The notes beneath the pieces are model-generated. The model searched no databases. It worked only from the letters and a program-made list of their open reading frames with translations, and was not told the DNA's origin. A DNA stretch of 64,000 nt. It comes from Eucommia ulmoides (Eukaryota; Streptophyta; Magnoliopsida; Garryales; Eucommiaceae). Of the stretch, positions 1 through 11,248 are shown piece by piece; the first letter of the stretch is position 1; every line of letters begins with the position of its first letter. The position numbers and the translations under genes were made by a program. The stretch spans positions 33,246,212 through 33,310,211 of the forward strand of contig CM028335.1 of the NCBI GenBank assembly GCA_016647705.1. The letters run 5' to 3'.

Positions 1-319
1 CCTGCATCTGTGAAAAATATTATAAATGTTTGGTTCCTACTTGGAAAAAGGGAGCAAGAGTTAGTGGATTACGAATTCTCTGTAGGAGTTCAGAAGAGAC
101 GACGTAGGCAAGAGTATCTTACCGAACCTCTATAAATCTTTGTGTCAATTTATCTATTCTTATCTATTTAGTTATGCACTTAGTTAAATACGTTTTCGCC
201 AAATATCAAGATAATAATTGGTTAGGAAAATTGAAGTGGTTTAATTTGTTTAATTTATTTGTTTAAAAATTTTAACTCTCAATTTACCCCCTCTTGGGTA
301 GAGATCTTTGGGCCAACAG
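1..319 (-). repeat. Family R repeat, inverted copy (R1), truncated by window edge
   Basis: Reverse-complement match to 681-1005. Both share the terminal TGTTGGCCCAAAGATC, a run AAGAGGGGGTAAATT, a CTTGCCTAC block and a block reading CCAAGTAGGAACCAAA. No coding sequence is visible. The copy continues off the left edge. Confidence 0.75.
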
Positions 320-680
320 TTATGATGGTGTTTGTGATTTTCAGACTTGTGGTATTGCGTAATCAATCACATAGATGAGTTCTCATGCTTTGATATTATG
401 AAGTGTTATTTTCTAACCACGAAGCTTCAAATGTATTCATTGGGTATAGTGAAACATATATGTGATTATTCAAGTATGCAAGAAATGATTTATCGCTCCT
501 AGTAAAGAGAGAATTGTCCTATGTGATTACATTTAATGTAAATTAAATACAGACTTTGGCCAGGGCAATGTGATGATTGGAATGAGATTCCAATTACTAT
601 CACAAATTGAATTATATTATTAATCATATTTATATGATCAAACTAGTAGGTTTTACTTCAATCCATGTCCTATTAAATCT
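320..680. repeat. Spacer between inverted R copies, related to 36160-36430
   Basis: This 360-base stretch separates the two inverted R arms. It resembles 36160-36430 in the same order of blocks: AAGTGTTATTTTCTA, a run reading GTATTCATTGGGTATAGTG, and a TGATGATTGGAATGA block. It is probably part of another retroelement's non-coding sequence. No ORF is seen. Confidence 0.5.
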
Positions 681-2790
681 GTTGGCCCAAAGATCAACCC
701 AAGAGGGGGTAAATTAGGCAGTTAATTTATTTATTTTTAAATAAATAACTTGAACAAATCAAATCATTTTAATTTTCCTAACTAGTTATTATCTTGATCT
801 TAGGAAGAAATGTGTTTAACTATGTGCACAACCAAACAGATAAGGATAAAGAAATTGACACAAAGATTTATAGAGGTTCAACAAGCTACTCTTGCCTACA
901 TCCTCTCCCCTAAGCTTTTGCAGGGAATCCGCAATCCTCTAACTCTTGATCTCTTTCCCAAGTAGGAACCAAACCTTTGTAATTTTTCTCACAAGTGCAG
1001 GATTAACCTTATTATTTTTCTAGGCTCAGAATCAAAACTATATTTTTTTCAAGCCAAATATTAACCCTATTTTTTCCCTGGCTCAAGATTAACCAAAATT
1101 AGAAAACATCCTTTTATGATTAATCTACTCTCACTTAAACCAGGTACATTTAGGTTTAAGATACAACTCACTAATATAAGAAAATAACACTTTTTTTTTT
1201 CGCACAAGAGATTCTATCACCTTAATTCAATGTAAACTCAATTAATGCCCTGAAATTACATGATAGAAGTGATTTTACAAAATATATATCAATTAACGTA
1301 TGTGAGAATCAATAATTTGGATTTTAATCAATTTAAACACCAAAACTTTTTCAACTAGAATGTTCAGAAAAAAAAAATAAAAAATCATTTCAAATAATTT
1401 TCAATAAATTTCAACAAGAACGATTTTTATCACATATATATGAATCTCCGAAATTCAGATATATATGTATATATGTGTGTACACACACGCGCGCGCGCGC
1501 ACAGACACACGCACACACACATATATATCACATAAAACACAATAATTTCAAGCAAGCAAATACAATAAGAAAGTTATCATCGAGATTTTGTAAAGAACGA
1601 TGTGAGCAAAATCAGCTTTGTATCAACCTCGGTTTTTGCAAAGAACGCTCTTTTTCAATCAAGAATACTCTAAAAAATATAGCCTCAAAATATTTCTCAA
1701 ATAATACTTTTCTCTTTTCAAAATCTGAAAAACTTTATGATTCTTGATAATAAATCAATGAAACTCGTAGGTCTATATAAAGTGGTGTTAAACATAGCCT
1801 ATAACGGCTATTTTCGAAAGATATACACAAAAATAGCACTTGCAGACCCCATCTAAAAATCAAATTTATAACGACTATATTTGACCAAAAATATAACTTT
1901 TAAAACTATTAATTTAGCCCCAAAAATAATTTAATCGAAGCCAATCGAAGAATAAAAAAAATTATCGAAAAGATCACAAACTCATAAAATATAGGGACTA
2001 AATCGTAAGGTTAAATAACATTATATAAATCTCTCTCATATGTTTGAAAATATATTTTTCTTTTGAAAATCTGAATATTTCATATTTAAGATCTTGTCTT
2101 CAACAACGCAGCTTTTTTAAGCCCCCAATTCATATCACTCTAACGGCTAGTAGAATTCAAGATCTTCTCTAAAATCAAGCCCTAAGACAGTATATCTTTG
2201 ACCCTAAATATTTTCAACAATTTTGACTATGAATCCAATTATTTTTATGTCTAGATTCAAGTTCCAAATCAATTCAAATGTTTGAAATAAAATATAGGTC
2301 AACTGAAACACTTAAAATCCCTAAAAAGTTAATTTTCTACATTATTCGGTCGACTGACTAAAATTTCGGTTGATTAAAATTTACAACAACTTATCCAAAA
2401 CTTCAAATGTGCATAACTCTTTCCTTTGAACTCTGATTTAACTATATGACCACTCGTTATAAATTTAAGGAGTCTATTTTTATATGCAATTTGTTAAGCT
2501 CAAAATTCCAAATGTATAAAAAGTTATGACTAAAATAGTGCACAATGGTCTTCCATAGAGTGTAAAAAAATCAACGACTTTTAACGTGGGTTGACAGATT
2601 TGAACCCCAACACCTCTAAACATGCAATGAAAGAATCTTAACACATTTAAACACTCATTAGTTAATACTTATCACTTAATCACACACAATAACATTTAAC
2701 ATTTAGTCAAGTATAGTGTGTGATCCTAATCAGGTTACATCAAGTATAGTACATGCAAAAGTATGAACAATTTATTTTTTCTTAAAATAA
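681..2790 (+). repeat. Family R repeat copy R2 (unclassified, probably LTR-type or LARD)
   Basis: Starts TGTTGGCCCAAAGATC. It aligns by eye with 23868-24938 plus 34763-35715, sharing the AAGAGGGGG block near the start, the ATAACGGCTATTTT block, the GACCCCA block, a GTCGACTGAC-like block and a final block with TGTGATCC and a CAATCAGGTTACAT-like motif. There is no coding frame longer than a few tens of codons. A short AC/GC microsatellite sits at about 1480-1527. The start resembles an LTR, but a primer-binding site is not clear, so class is uncertain. Confidence 0.6.
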
Positions 2791-3040
2791 TAAGCCTAAA
2801 TTGATATACTATATATATTTAGATGATCAAACACATGGTATCGGAATGGATTAACATTATTTCATAAAAATATACCAACCATGAAAACTTAATATCATAC
2901 TATATGCCGATAAATAAGATTATGCTTAATATTGATTTTATGTACCATTTCTTAATAACATGTGATTCAAAAAATATAATAAACTTAATAACTATCACAT
3001 AACTCAATAAAATATATAGTATTAACTAACAGTAGAATTC

Positions 3041-3575
3041 TGATAGGGGTAAAATCCTCATTTAAACGTTTTACCTTATAACACACATGCCAACAACGTG
3101 GGCCATAACTTTTTAACCGCCAATCTAGGCCAAAGAAAGTAGTTTGATTTCTCGGGCCAAAGGAAGTAATTGGTTAATGGCTGGTCTGCCCCTGAACCTA
3201 GTGATAATGTATATCATAGGACCAAAATATGAATTGGATTAGTAATCCAATATAGCAACATACTGGATCACCCATGTATTCGGCACACAACCACTAACAT
3301 AAGCACTTCCCATAAATCTGGCCATTAGTTGATAATGCAATAAGGGAGAGTCCACGTAAAATGAACACAACTCCCCACTAATACTATCAGCCAAAATAAC
3401 CAGTATAAATACACATGCATAATGCTATTAAATATAAATTCTTTTTCTCTATCACATAGTAGATTAACTTATTCTCACGCCAGAGATTCTTTGGTTGACA
3501 CCATACATGTGATACCCTTGGTGCTTTCAGTCTTGTAGGTTGACAGGTTTTGGAGTACAATTCTTAGCAACATCA
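3041..3575 (+). repeat. LTR of a Ty3/gypsy-like element (535 bp)
   Basis: Begins TGATAGGGGTAAAATCC and ends in CA just before TTTGGCTTGGCGCAGTATG, which resembles the primer-binding junction of many plant Ty3/gypsy elements (canonical start TTTGGCGCC). The block before the end, with TTATTCTCACG and GAGATTC, is also typical of such LTRs. Only this LTR is present; no partner is found, and the element is cut at about 4160-4200. Confidence 0.6.
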
Positions 3576-4201
3576 TTTGGCTTGGCGCAGTATGTGGGAA
3601 TTTCGAGCAAAAAGCTTAGGAATCTTTGTTAATCTATTATTCTTCACTGTCTTCTTCGGATTATCCACTAGGGCTCCTTCTAAAGGGTAAATCACTGTAG
3701 ATCTCATCTGGAACGGGAAGCTCTACGTCCTCCACCGCTTTCTAGTGGAAGACCACCGAGAAACACAAGAGAGATTGATTTTTTTTGCCGATCATATGAA
3801 GAAATCTAGGCGCTGCTCAACACAGCCATAACCAACGAGAACACGTACATCGGAGGGTGTAGTAGAAAAAGTTCAATTCAAACTCCATGAATTATCAAAT
3901 GGAAGCCAAATAACACGTCAGAAACATGCTTACTCTGGATTCATAGATGATCAACAAAGTAATGATGATAATCAAGCAAATCGAAACCATCAGGCGAATT
4001 ATAGGCCCTAAAGAATCACCAACGAGTAATGATCAAGAAGAGAAGAGAGAAATAGAAAATCCACCGATAAGGTTCAAAATACTGGAATTCATGGTGCAGG
4101 AGCTATACGAAAATGGGCCTGACGCCACCATTAGAGATGCAAGTTCTTTACATAATAAATATTATTTTAAAAAAAAAATACTGAAAAAACAAGTATTTTA
4201 A
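3576..4201 (+). pseudogene. Leader and gag-like remnant of the 3041 LTR element
   Basis: Starts with the primer-binding-site-like stretch at 3576-3600. Coding-like sequence follows, in several broken frames; the longest piece is 84 codons at 3947-4201, charged and hydrophilic. Position directly behind an LTR and PBS implies gag, but I see no diagnostic gag motif and no zinc knuckle. It ends where the MULE-type terminal sequence begins at about 4200, so the MULE probably inserted here or replaced the rest. Confidence 0.4.
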
Positions 4202-4221
4202 CTTATTTCCTAGATGCGAGC

Positions 4222-4379
4222 ATCCCGGTGTTGGGAACACCGGGATCATTTCGGATTTTTTTTTTATTTAAACTGATCCCGGCATTTACAACGACAAGAT
4301 CAATTTTTTTTAAAACTAAATTGTCTCGGTGTTCACAACGCCGGGATTATTAAATATATATATTTTTTCAAATGGTCTA
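4222..4379. repeat. Palindromic terminal repeats of the MULE, outer part
   Basis: 4222-4246 is an 11-bp-arm palindrome (ATCCCGGTGTT, 3-base loop, AACACCGGGAT). Two looser versions of the same motif follow at about 4279-4306 and 4322-4349, and a fourth lies beyond the solo LTR at 7255-7275. They are strongly GC-rich against an AT-rich background, as in a transposon terminus rather than host DNA. Confidence 0.6.
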
Positions 4380-5569
4380 TGTCACACCCCTCCCCGGACT
4401 CCCGTCACTATGGGGCCGGCGTGACGTCGTCATGACATCACCTAATTGACTAGACAACCACAATATGACAAATATACAAACAAATAATCTATATCACATA
4501 TACATAATTCCAACTGATAGGGACACACCGTCCCAAATATAAGAACAACCCAACGAATCCCACGAATCGCACTTAGATTCATCTTTTACACCTCGTCTCA
4601 AAATTTTCTCCCAAATGACTCCATCGCATGACCCGCATAACTCTATTTAACGTCAGTAGGGGACCGACCGACTCCTAGCTATTTCACCTGCGAGTGTACT
4701 GCCTTCTTAGTAAAAATATTTTTAGAATAATAAATCATTCTACAACATTTAAATGGATCAAGTTTAAGTATACATAAACAACACGTAACTAGGAAAATTC
4801 TCCATAATCTAAGCAATGAAAATAAACTAATAAATATAAGTTCCATTCCAACCTATCTAGTAAAGTTATACCAATCACCATAATAATCAATAAATCACCC
4901 AATATAAGTAAAACATCACATCTCAACACACACCTCAAACCACACTCCACCACAACATACACTAGCTAGCCATAGTGATCGATTTAACCTCACAATCGGG
5001 AGTTTGCAACGGTACCGTACCATCCGTAGGATATGCCTTCCTACGAACACTCATCACTCTGCCGAAGCGGATAATCACTGCGCAGTATAAACGTCTAACA
5101 TCACTCTGCCGAAGCAGATAAACATCACTCCGCCGAAGCGGATAATATCACTCTACCGAAACAGATAAATACTATGGCATCGTCAAATCAAATACAACAT
5201 CATCGAATCACAACTCAATAAATATCGTCTACTCAATATCGTTAAATTACCACGTCTATCTCTTTTTTCCAAAACCAACTTTTAAATTCAAAAATAATAT
5301 CTCACACTTCATTTTAAAGAAAACGTCTGATTTTATCAAAACCATCTTTTCACCCTTTATTTTTAGAAAACCAGACATTTTTAGCAAAACAGATGTTCTC
5401 TATTTTATTTTAAAAACACCGTCTGATTTTACCAAATTCAACAAAAATTCATTTTCAACTTCGTTTTGAAACCATCAAAATCTTTCGAAAATCTAGTTTA
5501 CCAACTCACCCAAATCCTGCTTGATCCATATCATTTATAAATTCATACCGTTTAAGTAAACACATATTT

Positions 5570-5605
<36 letters not shown>

Positions 5606-7250
5606 TGGTAAGAAGACAGTACACTCACCGGATGCTCCGCTCCCAAAAGCCTTTACCGACTATTCTCTACTGCGCTCCGGTGTCTGCGAACCTATTAGCG
5701 ACATGGCCTAAATTAATATTTTAGGTAAAAAAAAAAAAAAACCTAATTACGCCATATGGACCCTAGGTTCCATAATTTCCTATATCCTAATTATTTTATT
5801 ATGAAGGATATTTATTTTGTCCATCTCGCCTCGTTTATATTTATTGTACCAATTTTTCTCAGATTTGCGATTATTAACATATTATTACGATTATGAGAAT
5901 TACTATTACGATTGCGAAATTGTTAATGCTAATACTTTAGTTTAATGAAAATAATAATCGATTTAGGTTTCCTTTGCTCCGAATCGTTACTGCTTTATGT
6001 ATACGTTATTAAAATAAATTAATTGTAACAAAATTATTACGATTTTAAGAATTGTAACGCTAAATAAAATTTAATTTAACGAAAATTAATAATCAATTGG
6101 AATTTCACCTATTTCCGAATCGTTTGGCGGCCATGGGAGGGGTTTTTGTTTTTCCCGGGGTGGTTTCTGCAAATTCTCTCCCCCCTTTTTCCTTTTCTTC
6201 TTCCTTCTCACTTCCTGTTCTGTTTCTGTTCGAATACCTGCAGCCGTCTACCCTGCTCCGATCACCTATTCCGACTCACTTCCCCTGCCGGCCATCCCAA
6301 CGGCACCTCGTACACCCAAACACACGCGGAACGACGGCCACGCACCACCCATTGCCGGAGTGAACAACAACCACAACGAACAACACCTCCACGCTGAACC
6401 GCTCACACCGCCGGCGAACAGAATGCCCCTAACCAAGCTGATCAGATCAGTGGATGCGCAAACTTCTCATGCCGGCCGCAAACACCCATACACAGCAGTA
6501 GCTTGAAACAGAACACACCCTCTAGGCCAACCTACTTTCTCCCTCTCTAACTCACCGCCGGTGACCAAAACCCACAGTATCGGATCACCGAGAAACACAC
6601 GTATGCACGTCGACGAACGCACAAAACAGTCGAGTAGAGCGGCGACCACACACACCCCGACGCCACACGCAACCCACCACCGGTAAACCCCACATGATCG
6701 GCGCTTGCACGATCACCGGCGAGTCTCTCTTTCTCTTCCTTTCTCTCTCTTTCTCTGGATTTCTCTCTTCAGTTCTCGACATTTCTTCAGGAATTTTGAT
6801 CATTAATCTATGCATTATATATATATATATATGTATATATGCATGAAATTAGTGGATTAAAGCTCAATCGTTCGGTTGCCACGTCCCTCGTCTCACTCTG
6901 CTCCGTCTCCGGCACCGTGCACACACTCACTGCCGTGTGTATATATATATATATATTAAAATAAACTTTAGTTAAATTGCACTTTCCTCCCCCCTAACTT
7001 CTTCCAATCCTTATTTTAATCAATTCAACTTTTAAAAGTTTCTGAAATCACAATTTCATCCTTAATATTTTCAAATTTTTGATTTCTACTTATCAACTTG
7101 ATTCTCAAGTTTAAATTTATTATTTTTAAATTTGCTAATTTGACCCCTAAAGGTTTGATTTGAATTTTAATTGATCCAATTCTACCCCGAATTTTCCTAG
7201 GCTTTAGAATGAAATTATTAATGACGTACTTGTTAAGTCGGGGTCCTACA
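4380..7250 (-). repeat. Solo LTR, Ty3/gypsy (Tekay/Del-like), TSD GTCTA
   Basis: Bounded by TGTCACACCCC at the left and GGGGTCCTACA at the right, with a perfect 5-bp target-site duplication GTCTA at 4375-4379 and 7251-7255. The left end closely matches the LTR at 32249 (TGTCACACCCC) and internal blocks match, for example the REPEAT-like sub-array, TACACTCACC, CTGCGAACCTA and a leader rich in CACAC and TCTCTTTC. By comparison with the complete element at 24939-34762, the coding orientation is minus. No internal region is present, so this is a solo LTR left by LTR-LTR recombination. Small ORFs in it (around 6097-6397, 6467-6815) are not real genes. A (TA)n tract lies at 5575-5602. Confidence 0.88.
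5045..5170. repeat. Short tandem subrepeat inside the solo LTR
   Basis: About four imperfect copies of a unit of roughly 30 bases containing CACTCTGCCGAAGCGGATAA. This is at the same place in the LTR as the 40-base subrepeats at 25690-25855 and 33000-33170, although the unit sequence differs. Confidence 0.7.
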
Positions 7251-7640
7251 GTCTAGGTGTTCACAACACTGGGACCGTAACGGCACATCGTCGTTTCAAA
7301 AATGGCGATGTGCTATTTGTTTTGGCCGGTCAAACGGTACACCGTTTGACCGGCCAAAGGCTGCCTACTTTTTGTAGGCAACCTTTTGCAGCTGCAAAAT
7401 TGATGCTTCCTCCATTATCTACTCTCCTTCACCTTCCTGCTCGTTATCCATCCGAGTTGTTCCGCTCTTCCTCATTTTCTTCCTCATTTCCTTCTCTCTG
7501 ATGCTTCCTCCATTTATACTTACAAGAGTTTTGCTCATTCAAAAGTTTTCTTCATTTTAATTAGAGTCTTTATCATTTATTTGGCCGAATTTCTTCATCA
7601 AAATTTAACAAATTTACAATTTCACAATTCCTCCCTCCTA
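7251..7640 (+). repeat. MULE left terminal region with hairpins and palindromes
   Basis: Four fold-back structures in tandem. CACATCG at 7284-7290 pairs with CGATGTG at 7306-7312. A perfect 18-bp-arm palindrome occupies 7321-7358 with a 2-base spacer. TGCCTAC at 7362-7368 pairs with GTAGGCA at 7374-7380. 7384-7399 is the perfect palindrome TTTTGCAGCTGCAAAA. Downstream is a pyrimidine-rich leader-like stretch to about 7640. At 7643 the sequence ATGAAG is followed by a consensus 5' splice site GTAAGT, so a short first exon of the plus-strand gene could sit here (inference). Confidence 0.65.
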
Positions 7641-7649
7641 CTATGAAGG

Positions 7650-9150
7650 TAAGTTTTTTTTTTTTTTTATTTATTTGTTAGTTTGATTATTATGTTTTTT
7701 AGTTGTTATTTGTTAGTTTGATTAATTTACATGTTTGTTAGTTTGATTGATTACTTGTTTTTTTACACATTATAATATACTATTTAAAAAAATAATTAGT
7801 TAGTTAGTTAATTAGTTTAGTTGTTAATTTTATTTTTTTAAAACATTAGAGGATAGTTTAATTTTAATTTGTTATTTATTTAATTTATTAGTTAGTTTGT
7901 TTCTTTTGCTAGTTAGTTAATTTAATTTGTTGGTTTAATTGTTTAATTTGTTAGTTAGTTGGTTAGTTTAATTGGTTAATTTAGTTGTTAAATTAAAAAT
8001 TACACTTTGGCCTCTTTCACATGTGTAGGAAAATATAAATTAATATATTATTTAAAAAAAATGTTAGTTAGTTAGTTTAATTTTTTAATTTAGCTATTTA
8101 ATTAAAAATATACATTTGGCCCCTAAAAGTTTGACAATTAGAAAAATATAAATATTTAATATATTATTTTAAAATAAATTGTTAGTTAGTTTAATTTTTG
8201 AAATTAGTTAAAATGATTTAATTTATGAATTTTGTTATTTAATTAAAAAACATGTTTCTATAATTTGTTAATTTAGTTGTTAAATTAAAAATTACACTTT
8301 GGCCCCTTTCACATGTGTAGGAAAATATAAATTAATATATTATTTAAAAAAATTGTTAGTTAGTTAGTTTAATTTTTGAATTTAGCTATTTACTTAAAAT
8401 ATACACTTTGGCCCCTGAAAGTTTGAGAATTTGAAAAATATAAATTTTCAATATATTATTTTAAAATAAATTGTTAGTTAGTTTAATTTTTGAATTAGTT
8501 GTTTAATTAAAAAATATTTAATTAAAAATGTGCACTTTAATTTTTGAATTAATTGTTTAATTAAAAAATATTTAATTAAAAATGTGCACTTTGGCGCCTC
8601 AAAGTTTGATTACTTACACATGTGAGAAAATATAAAAATAAATGTAAGTTTAATTTATTTTTTTGTTTAATTTACTTCTTAATTTGATTGCTATATTTTT
8701 TACTTGTTTAATTATTTAGTTAATTTTTTTGTTATTTAGTTTACTTATTTAATTTGTTAATTAATTAGTTAATATAATTTGTTTGTTTAGTTGTTTAATT
8801 TCTTAGTTAGTTTGTTAGTTTAATTTATTAATTTAGTTGTTTAATTGAAAGTTATGCACTTTGGCCCCTCAAAATTTGAGTAAATTATACATGTATGAGA
8901 AAAATATAAATTATAATATACTGTTTTTAAGAAAAAAATTATTTAGTTAATTAGTTAAAATTTTTAATTTAATTGTTTAATTTAAAAATATGCACTTTGG
9001 CCCCTCAAAGTTTGATAAATTACACATGTGAAAAAATAAAAATTGAAATAGAAATTATAATAGATTATTTTTTAAAAAAAATGTTAGTTACTTAATTTGT
9101 TTATTTTTTAATGTGTTTGAAAAAATTAAATTATTGACTAATTTAAAAAC
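7650..9150 (+). repeat. Left tandem array of the MULE
   Basis: AT-rich imperfect repeats with recurring blocks ACTTTGGCCCCT, CACATGTGTAGGAAAATATAAA, and TTGTTAGTTAGTTTAATTTTT. Two well-kept units are spaced about 294 bases apart (8025, 8319); later units are more diverged and shorter. The same unit appears in reverse complement at 17090-19380. No coding potential. Confidence 0.85.
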
Positions 9151-9180
9151 AAATAAAATGAAAAGGATTGAAAAATGTAC

Positions 9181-9606
9181 ACGGTGAGAGATTTGTATCG
9201 TTCAATGGGACGTCATTGGCTTTTGGAAGACAAATTCTTACTCTTTAGATCCAAAAGTTCGTTACTCTTCATGGTTGGTTGTAAGGATGCGGGAGGAATA
9301 CACTTATCGTGTCAACCAATCAGAGGTTATGGTGGACGGATGCAGGCAATATAATATTCCAATAGTGAGTCAATTGGCTAGAACAATGCCAATAGACACG
9401 CCGCATAACCTTAAAATGACGTTGCATCACTATCGCAAAGAAAATAACCGAATGCAAATTCGAACTTTTCGACATGAGCTTGAAACGACGGCACGTGAGC
9501 GTCTCGAATAAGGTTTGTTCGTCGAAGCGTGTACTTACATGAGATGCGCAAAGAATCCTCAATATCAGTCAGATATTGAAATATCTGATGATAAAAGTAA
9601 TGTTTA
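9181..9606 (+). pseudogene. Unrecognised MULE accessory ORF, copy A
   Basis: The main frame runs from about 9269 to a stop at 9604-9606, with one internal TAA at 9508-9510 (a possible CAA to TAA change) and an apparent frameshift near 9232. The clean part is 78 codons from 9275. Visible features: a REEYTYRVNQS block, an NIPI block, a PIDT block, then KENNRM about 60 residues further on, and an acidic tail. The order RVN-x-S ... N-x-P ... ID ... ENNRM is repeated in copy B at 9850-10398, so this is a real diverged protein family rather than chance ORFs. I do not recognise the family. It lies on the strand opposite to the transposase and PMD genes and converges on them, in the place where mudrB lies in maize MuDR, but I see no evidence of homology to MURB. 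Confidence 0.55.
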
Positions 9607-9849
9607 ATGTTTTTGCGTTGGTGAATTGCAATTTAATTATGTATTTCATTTGAAATCTAATGTATCGTTTCTACGTTAAATTATAATAACGCTACTTCTA
9701 CCAAACAACTGACTTTTTCTCTTTCAATTGATAAGTGGTGTTGGGTTAGCTTTTTTTTAGTTAAATATCATGTACATAAGTTATAAAACATCATTTTTCA
9801 TTAATTATGTTTTAAAAAAACTAATTTTTTGTAAACTCATAATTTGCAG

Positions 9850-10398
9850 TATAATATTTGTAAAGAAACTGTTCAACCTATAATTTTCGTGATATCTTCA
9901 CATATTAATTCAAGTGAAGAAAGCTCATTTGGTTTTTCAAGTGAGGGGAACTCATATGGTGTTTGGGGTTGGCCTAAACCGTGAGATCACCAAATATGTT
10001 GGGTTCTAAAATTATATTATGATGATTACTTGAGTGATCAAGAGATCAACCTGATAGAGCATTGCGTCGGTCTACGCCAAGAATGGGAATACAGGGTGAA
10101 TGAGTCTAACAACCTTATATCTTATTTGAGATATCTTAATGCACCGGTTCCGCACCGTTGAAGTCTTCAGATGCCTAGACGATGTATAATTGATGACACA
10201 ACTGAGATTAAAGATGCTATTACATGATTTCGTCTGGAGAATAATCGAATGTTGTTGTGCAGAAATAGATATTATCTACTACAACTAGTCAATGAAATGG
10301 CTGCCGCAAGCAATAGAGCACTTTCTCCAAACGAATACCATAACGTGATAAATAACAATGAATATTTGTCTGAGGGGTACATGTCCAATGAAGAATAA
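9850..10398 (+). pseudogene. Unrecognised MULE accessory ORF, copy B
   Basis: One continuous frame of 183 codons runs from just after a good 3' splice site (TTTGCAG, ending 9849) to TAA at 10396-10398. It is broken only by three TGA codons (near 9980, 10159 and 10225), each of which could come from CGA by C-to-T change. Motifs in order: serine-rich N-terminal part, YRVNES, LNAPVP, a basic PRRC block, IDDTTEIKDAI, then RLENNRM and an acidic end (SNEE). The central part aligns with copy A. It is probably helical, with no signal peptide or membrane segment. Copies A and B could be two exons of one two-domain gene or a tandem duplication; the sequence does not decide. Confidence 0.55.
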
Positions 10399-10604
10399 AT
10401 AATTTTTGGCTCTGATATTTTCTTTTTAAGTGTTTTTACTGTCACTATTTTCGTGATATTATGTATTGTATTTCTTATGTATTGTCTTTGTTATGAGCTT
10501 TGTAACAAACACCGTTAAACATGTTTCTAATTTATGTAATATTATTTTTAATATGATATTTATGATTATTTTAAGTTGTTTCACTTTTAATATTATACTC
10601 TTTC

Positions 10605-11220
10605 TATAACGACCCGGTTTCCCAGGGCTATTACACTTTTTCTCCCCTTGGAGAATTTTATACTAAAACCGAATATCTATTACTATTATACTATATCAAG
10701 GAGTATAATTCGACCCTTGATATTGACAATTATATTAATTATATTCAAATAGTAAGATATGCCGAATACATGATATCTTATTATATCACGTTTAAATATT
10801 CAGATCCGTGAAAAATTATAATTTATGCATACTCAATTAATTATATAATTGAGTAATTTGGCCCCACATTGGAGTAAACTAGACTAGAATGAAGTAGTAA
10901 TAAATAATGGGATTACACTAAAAATATTAATACTATCGTCCCCGTCTCGCTCTCACCGGCCCTGCAATTAAAACTGTAGGGTTGTGAACCAACACTCAAT
11001 AGAACTCCAACTCCTCTAATACGTGTATTTAATTTATATAACGAATAAAGCACCTTGACATAATTCCCATATAATTATCACATAGTCATAATTATTTTAT
11101 GAAATTTAACAGTTAAAATTCAAATAAATTACAAATAACCTCCAAAAGTAATAACCTGTTTTTTTTTTTTTTTTTTAATTAAGTATTATTTTCAAATATA
11201 CATATTTTTGGGGTATTACA
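10605..11220 (-). repeat. Solo LTR, Ty3/gypsy, TSD CTTTC
   Basis: Starts TATAACGACCCGGTTTCCC (first dinucleotide TG mutated to TA) and ends GGGGTATTACA. A perfect 5-bp TSD, CTTTC, is at 10600-10604 and 11221-11225. The family is the same as 37300-38311 (start TGTAACGGTCCGGTTTTCC) and, in reverse, 44551-45775. By the PPT position at 38312 the coding orientation is minus. It inserted into the MULE between copy B and the hairpin. Confidence 0.85.
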
Positions 11221-11248
11221 CTTTCAATGTGCTCCATAATATATTAGG

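Noticed and set aside
6097..6815. Overlapping ORFs of 62-88 codons on both strands
   Set aside because: They lie within the solo LTR 4380-7250, in leader sequence rich in CACAC and TCTCT. No motifs, and both strands are open equally.
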